From NCBI RefSeq assembly GCF_029589435.1, contig NZ_JARRAG010000004.1:56637-120636 (forward strand): a DNA stretch of 64,000 nucleotides, in the 5' to 3' direction. Positions within the stretch are counted from its first letter, which is position 1; each line of letters opens with the position of its first letter. The translations under genes were made by a program, and so were the position numbers. Shown here in pieces: positions 37,142-44,977 of this stretch. This DNA comes from Paludisphaera mucosa. GTDB taxonomy: Bacteria; Planctomycetota; Planctomycetia; Isosphaerales; Isosphaeraceae. The notes below the pieces were generated by a model that ran no database searches, was not told the origin of the DNA, and saw only the letters and a program-made list of their open reading frames with translations.

Positions 37142-38479
37142 ATGACATACTCGCATCCGATACCCGACCCGTGCCAGTGGTTCTCCCAGCTCGCCGTGAC
37201 CCTCGACCGCCGCTCCGCCCCGAGGCTGGCGTTGCTGTTCCTCGGCGTCGTCCTGGCGCGTGGCCGGCGGACCGTCACCTCCTGGATCCGCGCCGCCGGG
37301 CTGAGTTGCCGGTACCATTCCTGCTAGATCGCCGTCGCGGCGGCGGGCAAGCGGCCCGACCGCATCGCCAGACGGGTCCTGATCGACATCGTCGCGCCGC
37401 TCGTGGCCGCGGATGGGCGGTTGACGCTCGCCCTCGACGACGCCCCGACGCGGCCGTACGGGCCGCACGTCCAGGGGGCGGGCATCCATCACAACCCGGC
37501 GCCCGGCCCGGCGGGATCGCCGCACGTCTACGTTCACGTCTTCGTCGTCCTGGCCCTGCTCGCCGTGCATCCGTCGTGGGGCACTATCGCATTGCCGCTC
37601 CTGTCCCGTCTCTACGTCCGCAAGAAAGACCTTCCCGGGATCGACCCGAAGCACCGGCCCGGGTTCCGAACCAAGCTCGTGCTCGCCGTGGAGCTGCTCC
37701 AGTGGGCCCATCCTTGGCTGGGCCTTCTCGGCAAGCCGGTCTGGCTGGTGGCCGACGGGGCCTACGCCAAGGCGGATGTGCTCAAGCCAGCGAAGGCCCT
37801 GGGGATGACTGTCGTCAGCCGGCTGAGGTGTGACGTCGCGCTGTGGTCGTTGCCGCCGGAGGTTCCCGCGGATCGTCGGGGGCCGGGCCGGCCATGGATC
37901 TACGGCGAGCGCCGCATCGACCTGGCGAAGCGGGCGGGACAGCGGCGGGGCTGGTCCACAGAGGTGTTCGACCTGTACGACGGAAACCTGATCAAGCGGT
38001 GCAAGACCTTCACGGCGACATGGCGGCCAGCCGGAGGCGCGTTCCGGGTGGTGATGGTGGACGAGCCGACGGGATGGGTGGCCTACTTCTGCACCGACCT
38101 GGCGGCCGCGGTCGCGGACATCCTGGGGACGATATCTAATCGCTTCGGCCTGGAGATCACGTTCCGCGATTGTAAACAGGTCGTCGGGGCGGGCCAGCAG
38201 CAGGTGCGGTTCATCCACGCCGGCGTCGGGGCGTTCCACGACTGCCTGTGGACATTCACGCTTACCGAGGCATGGGCGTGGGGCCGCGATGAGGATGCCC
38301 TGGTGGACCGCTCGGACTTGCCTTGGGACTCCCTCCTGCGCCGGCCGAGCTTCGTGGACAAGCGGCGTGCCTGGCGGCGCGAATTGCTGGGCGAGCAGAT
38401 TCATGCGGCTCTGCGGCCCGGGGCCACCGACGAGGAAATCCAAGCCGCCGCCGAACGGTTGCTCAGCCTGGCCGCTTGA
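37142..38479 (+). pseudogene. DDE_5-type transposase interrupted by an amber codon
   Basis: One frame runs from an ATG with GGAG six bases upstream to 38479, about 445 codons, but TAG at 37325-37327 stops it after codon 61. Related transposases have a tyrosine codon there (C-Y-T-x-V-A-A-A-G-K-R), so this is probably a TAC/TAT-to-TAG change. All three catalytic acids remain downstream: ALDDAPTRPYGPHVQG, WLVADGAYAKADVL and NRFGLEITFRDCKQV. The family is the DDE_5/IS701-like transposases. I found no terminal inverted repeats around it. The piece after the stop could restart but would lack the N-terminal domain. Confidence 0.82.
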
Positions 38480-38892
38480 ATGTTATCGACTCCCGGAAAG
38501 TACAGGAATCCGATAAGACGCCTTTATTTCGATTGCATGAAAGATCTTCGCCCATGACTGCCGCATGGCGATTCTCGGGTCGCCACCAATCGTGACGCGG
38601 CGGCGCCCGCAGCCGTGCGTCGAAGGAGCGGACATTATGCTTAGGTAAGGCCGTAGTGACGTGTCACTCGATGATTTTCGGGAAGAGGTGCCGTAGCTTG
38701 ATCCGGGCGTCCTCGGTGGTGAATCGCCACTCGACGCCCACCTGCCTCGAGTTGCGGCGCGAGCCCCATGCGCCCGCCTCATCGGCCACTTCGCCGATCA
38801 CCGCGATCCGTCGGTCCAGGCACTGCCGCGTCAGCACGGCGTGCTCCGACTCGGCGACGTTGAGCCAGCTGCCGTGCTTCGGCGTGTGGACC

Positions 38893-38910
38893 GAATGGCA
38901 CTTAGATTTT
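38893..38910. repeat. IS4-family left inverted repeat
   Basis: Eighteen bases, identical to the reverse complement of 40412-40429, directly preceded by the 11-base target duplication. Confidence 0.93.
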
Positions 38911-39001
38911 CACAAACGGTTCCCCCGCCGCAGGATAGGAAGCCACGGGCATTCTGGCTCTGATGAGGGCGTACAACCCTCACCGGCTCGGAGCCAGATT
39001 G

Positions 39002-40420
39002 ATGTTCAACTACGCGCAGGGACGTCTTCGGCATCAGATCGACCTCCTCCGCCAACAGTTCGTCCAGGAAGGCGGACTCCCCTTCGCCGACGTCCTATCC
39101 GCCAGCGGCCTCGAGGAGGCCCTCCGTGAGATCGAGGCGACCTGGAATGACCGCATCTACGCCCCGTTGGTAACCCTCTGGGTGTTCATCGGACAGGTGC
39201 TCAACGCCGACCAGTCCTGCCGCGCCGCCGTCGCGCGGCTGATCGCCCACCGGGTCTCACAGGGGCTCGAGCCGTGCAGCTCCGAGACGGGGGCGTATTG
39301 CCAGGCGCGGAAGCGCCTGCCCGAGCGGTTCTTCGCCGCCGTGGCCCGCCTCGTGGGGCGGAACCTGGACGCGCGAGTCGACCCGCAGTGGCTTTGGAAG
39401 GGCCGCCGCGTCTGCCTGTTCGACGGCTCGACGGTCTCCATGCCCGACACCCCGGAGAACCGCCGGGAATACCCTCTGGCCTACAACCAAGTGCCCGGGA
39501 CGAGCTTCGCCCCCGCCCGGATCGGGGCGATCATCTCGCTGTCCTGCGGCGCGATCCTCGACCTGGGCGTCTGCCGCTACGCCGGCAAGGGCCAGGGCGA
39601 GGTCAGCCTGCTGCGCCAGCTGTGGGACGTGCTCCGCCCCGGCGACGTGCTGCTGGGCGACCGCCTGATGTCGGGCTGGGTCGGAATGTACCTGCTCAAG
39701 CAACGCGGGGTCGACACCGTCAGCCGCCTGTCGGCGCACCGCCGGGCCGACTTCCGCAAGGGGACCCGCCTGGGCAAGGACGATCACGTGGTCGTGTGGA
39801 AGAAGCCGTCGTCGATCCGCTCGGTGGACCGGGCGACGTACAACGCGCTGCCCGAGGCGATCACCGTCCGCGAGGTTCGCTTCCGCGTAGTGCAGCCCGG
39901 GTTCCGGACGCGGTCGGTCGTCGTCGTGACGACCATCCTGGACCCCGGGCTGGCGAGTGCGGAGGAGCTGGCTTCGCTCTACCGGGCCAGGTGGAACAAC
40001 GAGTTGGATTTGCGTTCGATCAAAATCACCTTGCAGATGGATGTTTTGCGGTGCAAGACGCCGGAGCTGGTGCGCAAGGAGATCTGGGCCCACGTCCTGG
40101 CGTACAACCTGATCCGCACGGTGATGGCACAGGCGGCGACCATCGAAAATGTGGAACCTCGCTCGATCAGCTTCAAAGCGACGCTCCAGGTTCTCGAAGC
40201 GTTCCGGCCGCTGATCGCCTACCGGGCGCACAGCGGTGCGGACGACCAAGAGGAACTCTACGAGCAACTGCTCGGGGCCATCGCCGTGCATCGCGTGGCC
40301 GACCGGCCCGACCGGTTCGAGCCCCGCATGACCAGGAAGGGGCCGAGAGGGTATGAGGAATTGAAGCGGCCGCGAAGGGAGATCAAACTCCATATGCTCA
40401 AACGAGCTAGCAAAATCTAA
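39002..40420 (+). CDS. IS4-family transposase
   Basis: A 472-residue DDE transposase, apparently intact. The first catalytic acid is in LFDGSTVSMPDTPEN (about residues 138-152), the second in DVLLGDRLMSGW, and the C-terminal signature Y-(2)-R-(3)-E-(6)-K is exact in YRARWNNELDLRSIK. These define the IS4 family. The start MFNYAQGRLRHQ was chosen because a CGGAG lies upstream; a start 13 codons earlier is open but lacks a ribosome site. Its stop lies in the right inverted repeat. The element it moves has split the IS630 transposase. Confidence 0.93.
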   Translation: MFNYAQGRLRHQIDLLRQQFVQEGGLPFADVLSASGLEEALREIEATWNDRIYAPLVTLWVFIGQVLNADQSCRAAVARLIAHRVSQGLEPCSSETGAYCQARKRLPERFFAAVARLVGRNLDARVDPQWLWKGRRVCLFDGSTVSMPDTPENRREYPLAYNQVPGTSFAPARIGAIISLSCGAILDLGVCRYAGKGQGEVSLLRQLWDVLRPGDVLLGDRLMSGWVGMYLLKQRGVDTVSRLSAHRRADFRKGTRLGKDDHVVVWKKPSSIRSVDRATYNALPEAITVREVRFRVVQPGFRTRSVVVVTTILDPGLASAEELASLYRARWNNELDLRSIKITLQMDVLRCKTPELVRKEIWAHVLAYNLIRTVMAQAATIENVEPRSISFKATLQVLEAFRPLIAYRAHSGADDQEELYEQLLGAIAVHRVADRPDRFEPRMTRKGPRGYEELKRPRREIKLHMLKRASKI

Positions 40421-40429
40421 GTGCCATTC
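40412..40429. repeat. IS4-family right inverted repeat
   Basis: Perfect match to the left repeat. It includes the transposase stop TAA at 40418-40420 and is directly followed by the second copy of the target duplication. Confidence 0.93.
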
Positions 40430-41420
40430 GCGTGTGGACCAGCTCCAGGCGTCGCGCCACTCGCATCGCCTCGGCCGGCCCGAACGCCTTGTACAGCGAC
40501 GCCAGGCCGTGGGTGATCAGGTTGTCGCAGACCAGGGTGATCCGCTCGGCCTGCGCGTACCTCGGGTCGTCCACCAGCTGCCGGACCTGCCGCGCCCAGT
40601 CGACGGCGGTCTTGGTGCCGGTCACGCGGACGTCCCGCCAGCCGCCCAGCGGATCGACGAACATCCAGATCGTGCAGGCCCCCTCGCGCACGTAATCGCA
40701 ATCGACCCGCGCAGGGTGCCTCGGGGCAGCCGGGATCGGCCGTCCCGCCTCGGAGACGAGCTGATTGGGCTGCTCGTCCATGCAGACGACCGGCCACCTC
40801 GCGTCGCGGGGCCGCCGGTAGACCTCCAGCAGCTGCTCCATCTAGCAGACGAAGGCGGCGTCCTGATCCAGGGGGATGTACCAAATCTGCCTGCGCCGCG
40901 GCTTCAGTTCGCCTTTTCGAGAGCGCGGCGGACGGTCTCGTGCGAGACCGAGCCGATCACCTCCAGCTCCACCTGGCGCTCGGCCAGCAACCGCAACGAC
41001 CACCCGCCCGCGCCCTGGGGCGGCTGCGAGCAGGCCGGAGCTGTCAGCCGCGCCTCGTTCTCGCCGCCGAGCTTCGGGGGCGTCGACGGGGTGCGTCCCT
41101 TGCGCTCCAGCACGGCCGTCGGCCCGTGCTCGACGGCCCGCCTGTGCCACGATTCCAGGCTGCGGTTGGTGACGCCGAACGCCTCGGCGATCCTGTCGTC
41201 GGGCCAGGCCGGCCCGTCCGGCCCTTGGTCGCACTTGGGCAGCGCCTGGGCCCGCTGCAGCTTCCAGCCGGCGACGTTCCCCTTGCGTACCAGGCGGGCG
41301 AAATCGGCCCGCTCCTCGGCGGTCATCTTCAGGACGTACCTCTTGGCCATGTCGGACCTCCGTGGGGGCCGCGTTGCGACCGGAGCAGAGAGGCCATCCT
41401 ACCCGAAGATCATCGAGTGA

Positions 41421-42914
41421 CGCACCACGACCACCGCGTCGCCGAACACGTTGGATATCTCTGGGACCTTCGTGTTCCCGACGGCGGGGATCTACAGCGT
41501 CCGCATCGGCGTGACGGACACGGCCAATCTCACCATGTTCGCGACCAGCTCGATCTCGATCGTCGAACCTTACTCGATCATCGCAGCCCCGGTCGCAATC
41601 TCCGGCGGCCTGGGGACCACGCCCTTCAGCGGCCCCGTGGCCACCTTCGCGACGACGAGGCCGAACTCGAGCATCGCCGATTTCTCAGCCGTGATCCAGT
41701 GGGGCGACGGTTCGAGCAGTCCAGGCGATATCAAGGGCGGGCCGTCGAGCTTCACCGTCTCGGGGAGCCACCCTTACGAGAGCGCCGGCACGTTCACGAC
41801 CAGCATCTCGATCGTCGGGGTGGGGGACGCGCCGAGCGGGTCGACGATGGGTACTGCGACCATCACGGCGCCGTCCAGCGGCGTGACGGCCTCCGGCCGA
41901 ACGTTCGTGGCCTCGGCGGGCCAGACCATCAACTCCGGGGCCCCGGCCGACGACGTGGTGATCGCGACCTTCACCGACCCGTCGCCGACGGCGGTCGGGA
42001 CGTACTCGGCCCTGATCGACTGGGGAGGAGGGCGGACGGGGCCGGGCGCGATCAGGTTGGAAGCCGGGACGAGCGACCAATTCGAGGTCCGGGGGACGAT
42101 CTCGTACGATTCGGCCAGGTCGTACCCGGTGAAGGTGGCGATCTACAAGTCGGGTTCCCCGTTCGCGACGGCCTCGTCCACGGCGCAGGTGGTGAACACC
42201 GGGGCGAGCTTCTCGTTCACGGCGGGGCTGGCGATCGCGCCGGGCAACGGCCCGAACGCGGCGAACGGGTACACGCTGACCAACCGGCCGACGTTCGCCG
42301 GGACGGCGACGCCGTACGCGACGGTGCAACTCTACGCCAGGCCGACGATCGCCGACGCGACGATCCCGATCGGGTCGGGGGTGGCCGACGGCTCGGGGGC
42401 GTGGTCGGTCCAGTCGACCCCGCTGGCCGACGGTGCGTATGCGGTGACGGCCGTGCAGACGCCGCCCGCGGGATATCCCGGTGAGCCGGTTTCGCTCGCC
42501 GCGAACCAGGGGCGAGTCGTGGTGGACACGGTCGCGCCGCAGGTCGTCGGCGTGGCGACGGACCGGTCGGGCCGCGTGACGGTCCTGTTCCGGGACGAAT
42601 CGAGCGGGATGGACGCGTCCACCCTGCACGACGCCGGCGATTACGCCCTGCTGGGCAAGAGGTCGTCCGTCATACGCCCGACGTCCGCGACGTTGGAGTC
42701 GGTGGGGGCCTCGCCGACGGACGCGGCCGTGGTCTCGCTGGCCCTGCCGGGGGGGCGCCGAACACGCTCGGCGTTCGGCCGGCTCCGGATCGACGCGGCC
42801 GCCGCCGGCGGGGCGGGCGCGACCGACCTGGCCGGCAACGCGGTCGCCCCCTTCGTCGCCTCGCTGGGCCGGGGCCGGACCGTCAAGCCCGCCGCCCGCA
42901 GGCGGGCCCGCTGA
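41421..42914 (+). pseudogene. Ig-like surface protein cut at its 5' end by IS630
   Basis: The frame opens at the IS630 edge (a stop in the terminal repeat lies at 41418-41420) and runs to 42914, about 497 codons, with no ATG or ribosome site at its start. The protein is made of beta-sandwich repeats: SGTFVFPTAGIYSVRIGVTDT, then FTASGSHPYESAGTFTTSISI-like PKD/Ig units. An Ig-like domain with SGAWSVQSTPLADGAYAVTAV lies near the end, and the tail is basic. It resembles large planctomycete surface or secreted proteins. The 5' part was not found on the far side of the element. Confidence 0.7.
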
Positions 42915-43019
42915 GGGCCGGCGACGGCAGGGAAGGGCGGGGGGGCGGTCGGCTCCGGACGGCGCGTCGAATGCGACCCCGCCGCGTCCGGCGGAATTCG
43001 GAAACGAGTTAACATGTAA

Positions 43020-43047
43020 TCGCCAGAATATTAGACTCTTCTGGCGA
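43020..43047 (+). terminator. Hairpin after the Ig-like gene, possible terminator
   Basis: TCGCCAGAA pairs with TTCTGGCGA around a ten-base loop, a nine-base-pair stem. There is no T-run after it. It lies about 105 bases after the Ig-like stop and could end that transcript or regulate the downstream genes. Confidence 0.4.
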
Positions 43048-43361
43048 CGACGACTTCGATGACATGAACATGGCCGTCATCATCGGGGCCCGCGGCTCGA
43101 ATCGGCGGAACGCCGCGACAGCGTCGGCTCGCGCCATGGCGGCGACCTGATCGGTCGCCGACCTTGCTTCTCGGCGAGGACGGCCTGCATCTCGGCCGGC
43201 ACATCCTCGGCTCGCGCGACCCGGAGGGCGTGCGATTGCTCCGCCAGGTCGAAAACCCCTGGTCGAAGGTGGCGACTGGGATGATCGGCGGAAAAGACGG
43301 GGTTGATCGCCGGACGGCCTCTGAAAAGGCCAGCCGGATGACTACAAATCTTTTTTACTAT

Positions 43362-43390
43362 TTGCAAGGCTTTGTGCGAGCGCTTATTCT
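43362..43390 (+). promoter_or_regulatory. Possible sigma-70-type promoter for the precursor gene
   Basis: TTGCAA and TATTCT lie 17 bases apart in the only A/T-rich stretch of this gap, 62 bases upstream of the precursor start codon. Planctomycete promoter rules are poorly known, so this is only suggestive. Confidence 0.35.
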
Positions 43391-43452
43391 GCATCACAAC
43401 CATCGTTTCTGGCGGCCCGACCGCTCGATCCTCGTCGCTGCTTGAGGTGCGG

Positions 43453-44070
43453 ATGTCTTCGTCACTCGTCCGATTTTTGTCACACTTGGCGACGGACGCC
43501 GAGCTGATGGGGAAGTACCTCGAAGATCCAGAAGCCGTCATGCTTCAATTCGACCTATCCGAGTCGGATGTGCAGTTGCTGCTGAGCCAGGACACCTTAG
43601 GCTTGGAAGCACGTGCCTGCGGTACGATAGGCTCGGTCGATCAGCCCTCGAACCCTGCGCCCGGCTATCCGCCGACGTGTTCTGGGGTCTACCCCCAGCC
43701 GTCGGTCATGACGCTGATCGTCTATTTCGTCCCCTTGGGCATGGGATATCAGAACCAGGCGGCCATGGTCTCCGGGATGCCCTTTCCTCAGGTCGCTCCG
43801 GCCCCGGGCGTCGTTCCCGGGCCGCTCACGTATTTCGCGCCGGTGCCCGGCGGCTCCGGGTATCCCGCGTCGGTTCCCGGGCCGCTCACGTATTTCGCGC
43901 CGGTGCCCGGCGGCTCCGGGTATCCCGCGTCGGTTCCCGGGCCGCTCACGTATTTCGCGCCGGTGCCCGGGCCGCTCGCGTTCTTTACGACGCCGTCTCG
44001 CCAGCCGTCGGCGGGCCCAGTTCCGGAGAAGTGTCCGCCAAATTCATCTAAGGAGCCACCGCTTCACTAG
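43453..44070 (+). CDS. Borosin-like precursor peptide with multiple core repeats
   Basis: A 205-residue protein. Residues 1-50 (SLVRFLSHLATDAELMGKYL, then EDPEAVMLQFDLSESDVQLLLSQD) resemble the LigA-like borosin-binding domain of split borosin precursors such as SonA: a small helical bundle with the D-P-E-A-V-M turn. The remainder is Pro/Gly-rich, with one V-M-T-L-I-V-Y-F-V-P segment, three P-L-T-Y-F-A-P-V-P copies and a final P-L-A-F-F-T-T-P. The 20-residue period is encoded by an exact 60-base DNA repeat. GAGG lies five bases from the ATG. The methyltransferase gene follows 106 bases on. That the tail is the N-methylated core is inferred. Confidence 0.8.
   Translation: MSSSLVRFLSHLATDAELMGKYLEDPEAVMLQFDLSESDVQLLLSQDTLGLEARACGTIGSVDQPSNPAPGYPPTCSGVYPQPSVMTLIVYFVPLGMGYQNQAAMVSGMPFPQVAPAPGVVPGPLTYFAPVPGGSGYPASVPGPLTYFAPVPGGSGYPASVPGPLTYFAPVPGPLAFFTTPSRQPSAGPVPEKCPPNSSKEPPLH
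43813..43970 (+). repeat. 60-base tandem repeat in the precursor core
   Basis: Two full identical copies (43813-43872 and 43873-43932) and a partial third copy. Each encodes V-P-G-P-L-T-Y-F-A-P-V-P-G-G-S-G-Y-P-A-S. The identity at DNA level points to recent duplication. Confidence 0.92.
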
Positions 44071-44176
44071 CGTTGGACAACCCTTATATGGACGGAAACG
44101 GCCAAGTGGGCCGCGACTGACCAGGTCGTCGTCGTCACAGGTCGAATCCGAGGTTTTCCCGGCGGAGAGCGGCGGC

Positions 44177-44977
44177 ATGGTGGAGCGTTCCGCGGGGCGG
44201 GGGAGACTGATCGCCGTCGGCACGGGGATCCGGATCGTGGGGCAGATCACGACCGAGGCGATCGCCTGGATCCGCCGGGCCGACCGGGTCTTCACCCTCA
44301 TCAGCGACCCCGTGGCCGACGAGACGATCCGGCGGCTCAACCCGGGAGGGGTCGAATCGCTCTCGACGTTCTACGAGGATCGGAAGCCACGCGAGATCAC
44401 CTACCGCCAGATGGCTGGGCGTGTCATGGAATGTGTCCGTGAAGGTTCGATAACCTGCATCGCCTCCTACGGTCACCCGGGAGTCTTCGCCGACCCCGTC
44501 CACGAGGCCGTCCGCCGGGCCCGAGAGGAGGGCTTCCCGGCGCAGATCCTGCCGGCGATCTCCGCCGAGGATTGCTTGTTCGCCGACCTCGGCGTCGACC
44601 CGGCCCGGTCCGGGTGCCAATCCTACGATGCGACCGACTTTCTAGTCCACGGTCGGATGATCGACCCGTCATCATGTCTGATCCTCTGGCAGATCGGTGC
44701 CGTTGGCGAGCCGCTCTTTCGGGCCGACGGCTACCCGCTCTCGCTGCTGCCGATACTGGTCGATCGACTGGCCCGGATCCACCCCCTCGGCCACGTCGGC
44801 TACCTCTACGAGGCGCCAGCCCACCTCGGCGCGGGGCCGATGATCCGTGCCGTCGCGCTAGGCTCGCTGACCGGCGAGCGATTCTCCACCTCGTCGACCC
44901 TCTACATCCCCCCATCCCGCCCGCCCAGACCCGACCCGGATGTCGTCGCCCGGATCAATTCGATGAGGGGCCAATGA
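44177..44977 (+). CDS. Split-borosin-type peptide alpha-N-methyltransferase
   Basis: A 266-residue protein of the tetrapyrrole (corrin/porphyrin) methylase fold. It opens RLIAVGTGIRIVGQITTEAI, with the glycine-rich SAM-site loop. It continues RADRVFTLISDPVADETIRRLNP, SLSTFYEDRKPREITYRQM (the catalytic-tyrosine region in borosin enzymes), the ITCIASYGHPGVFADPVH motif and ILPAISAEDCLFADLGVDPARSGCQSYDAT. This order closely matches SonM/OphMA-type peptide backbone N-methyltransferases rather than cobalamin or siroheme enzymes. GGAG precedes the ATG. The gene overlaps the next by ATGA. Substrate assignment to the upstream precursor is inferred from order and the leader type. Confidence 0.88.
   Translation: MVERSAGRGRLIAVGTGIRIVGQITTEAIAWIRRADRVFTLISDPVADETIRRLNPGGVESLSTFYEDRKPREITYRQMAGRVMECVREGSITCIASYGHPGVFADPVHEAVRRAREEGFPAQILPAISAEDCLFADLGVDPARSGCQSYDATDFLVHGRMIDPSSCLILWQIGAVGEPLFRADGYPLSLLPILVDRLARIHPLGHVGYLYEAPAHLGAGPMIRAVALGSLTGERFSTSSTLYIPPSRPPRPDPDVVARINSMRGQ

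Larger units (their letters stand above)
38893..40429 (+). mobile_element. Complete IS4-family insertion sequence, 1537 bp
   Basis: Bounded by perfect 18-base inverted repeats: GAATGGCACTTAGATTTT at 38893-38910 and its reverse complement at 40412-40429. It is flanked by an exact 11-base direct repeat, GCGTGTGGACC, at 38882-38892 and 40430-40440, the target duplication. It holds one transposase gene whose stop codon falls inside the right repeat. The intact ends and duplication show a recent insertion. Confidence 0.95.
38664..41350 (-). pseudogene. IS630-family transposase, triply disrupted
   Basis: The gene starts MAKRYVLKMTAEERADFARL at 41350, with a helix-turn-helix near residues 50-75. 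It has a frame change at the TTTT run 40914-40917, where RRALEK must join GELKPRRRQ. An amber codon lies at 40842-40844 (FVC-stop-MEQLLEVY, where relatives have a sense codon). An IS4 element is inserted at 38893-40429. The last part continues HTPKHGSWLNVAESEHAVLTRQ down to the stop at 38664. The D, D and E residues (VVCMDEQP, LVCDNLITH, LNVAESE) can all be read. Excising the IS4 element restores ELVHTPKHGSW exactly. Confidence 0.88.
38656..41428 (-). mobile_element. IS630-family element, split by an IS4-family element
   Basis: The imperfect terminal repeats share 18 of 19 bases: TCACTCGATGATTTTCGGG at 38664-38682, and its reverse complement with one change at 41402-41420. With weaker matches the repeats extend to GTG ends at 38656 and 41428. 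A TA dinucleotide borders the left end, as expected for IS630; the right border reads GA. Without the nested element the length is about 1.2 kb, typical of the family. Confidence 0.75.
42915..43452. other. Intergenic region before the borosin-like operon
   Basis: No gene is supported. It contains a hairpin at 43020-43047 and a possible promoter at 43362-43390. A short, drawn-out antisense frame resembles nothing I know and overlaps the precursor start. Confidence 0.5.

Noticed and set aside
37121..38443. Minus-strand open frame across the DDE_5 transposase
   Set aside because: Antisense shadow; the plus strand shows clear transposase motifs in a single frame apart from one stop.
43453..43600. 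Calling the precursor N-terminus a LigA-type dioxygenase subunit
   Set aside because: There is no catalytic partner and the rest of the protein is a Pro/Gly-rich repeat; the LigA-like bundle serves as a leader domain in split borosins.
44177..44977. Reading the methylase as a cobalamin or siroheme biosynthesis enzyme
   Set aside because: The fold is shared, but the motif order, the SonA-like precursor upstream and the lack of any corrin or heme genes favour a borosin-type peptide methyltransferase.
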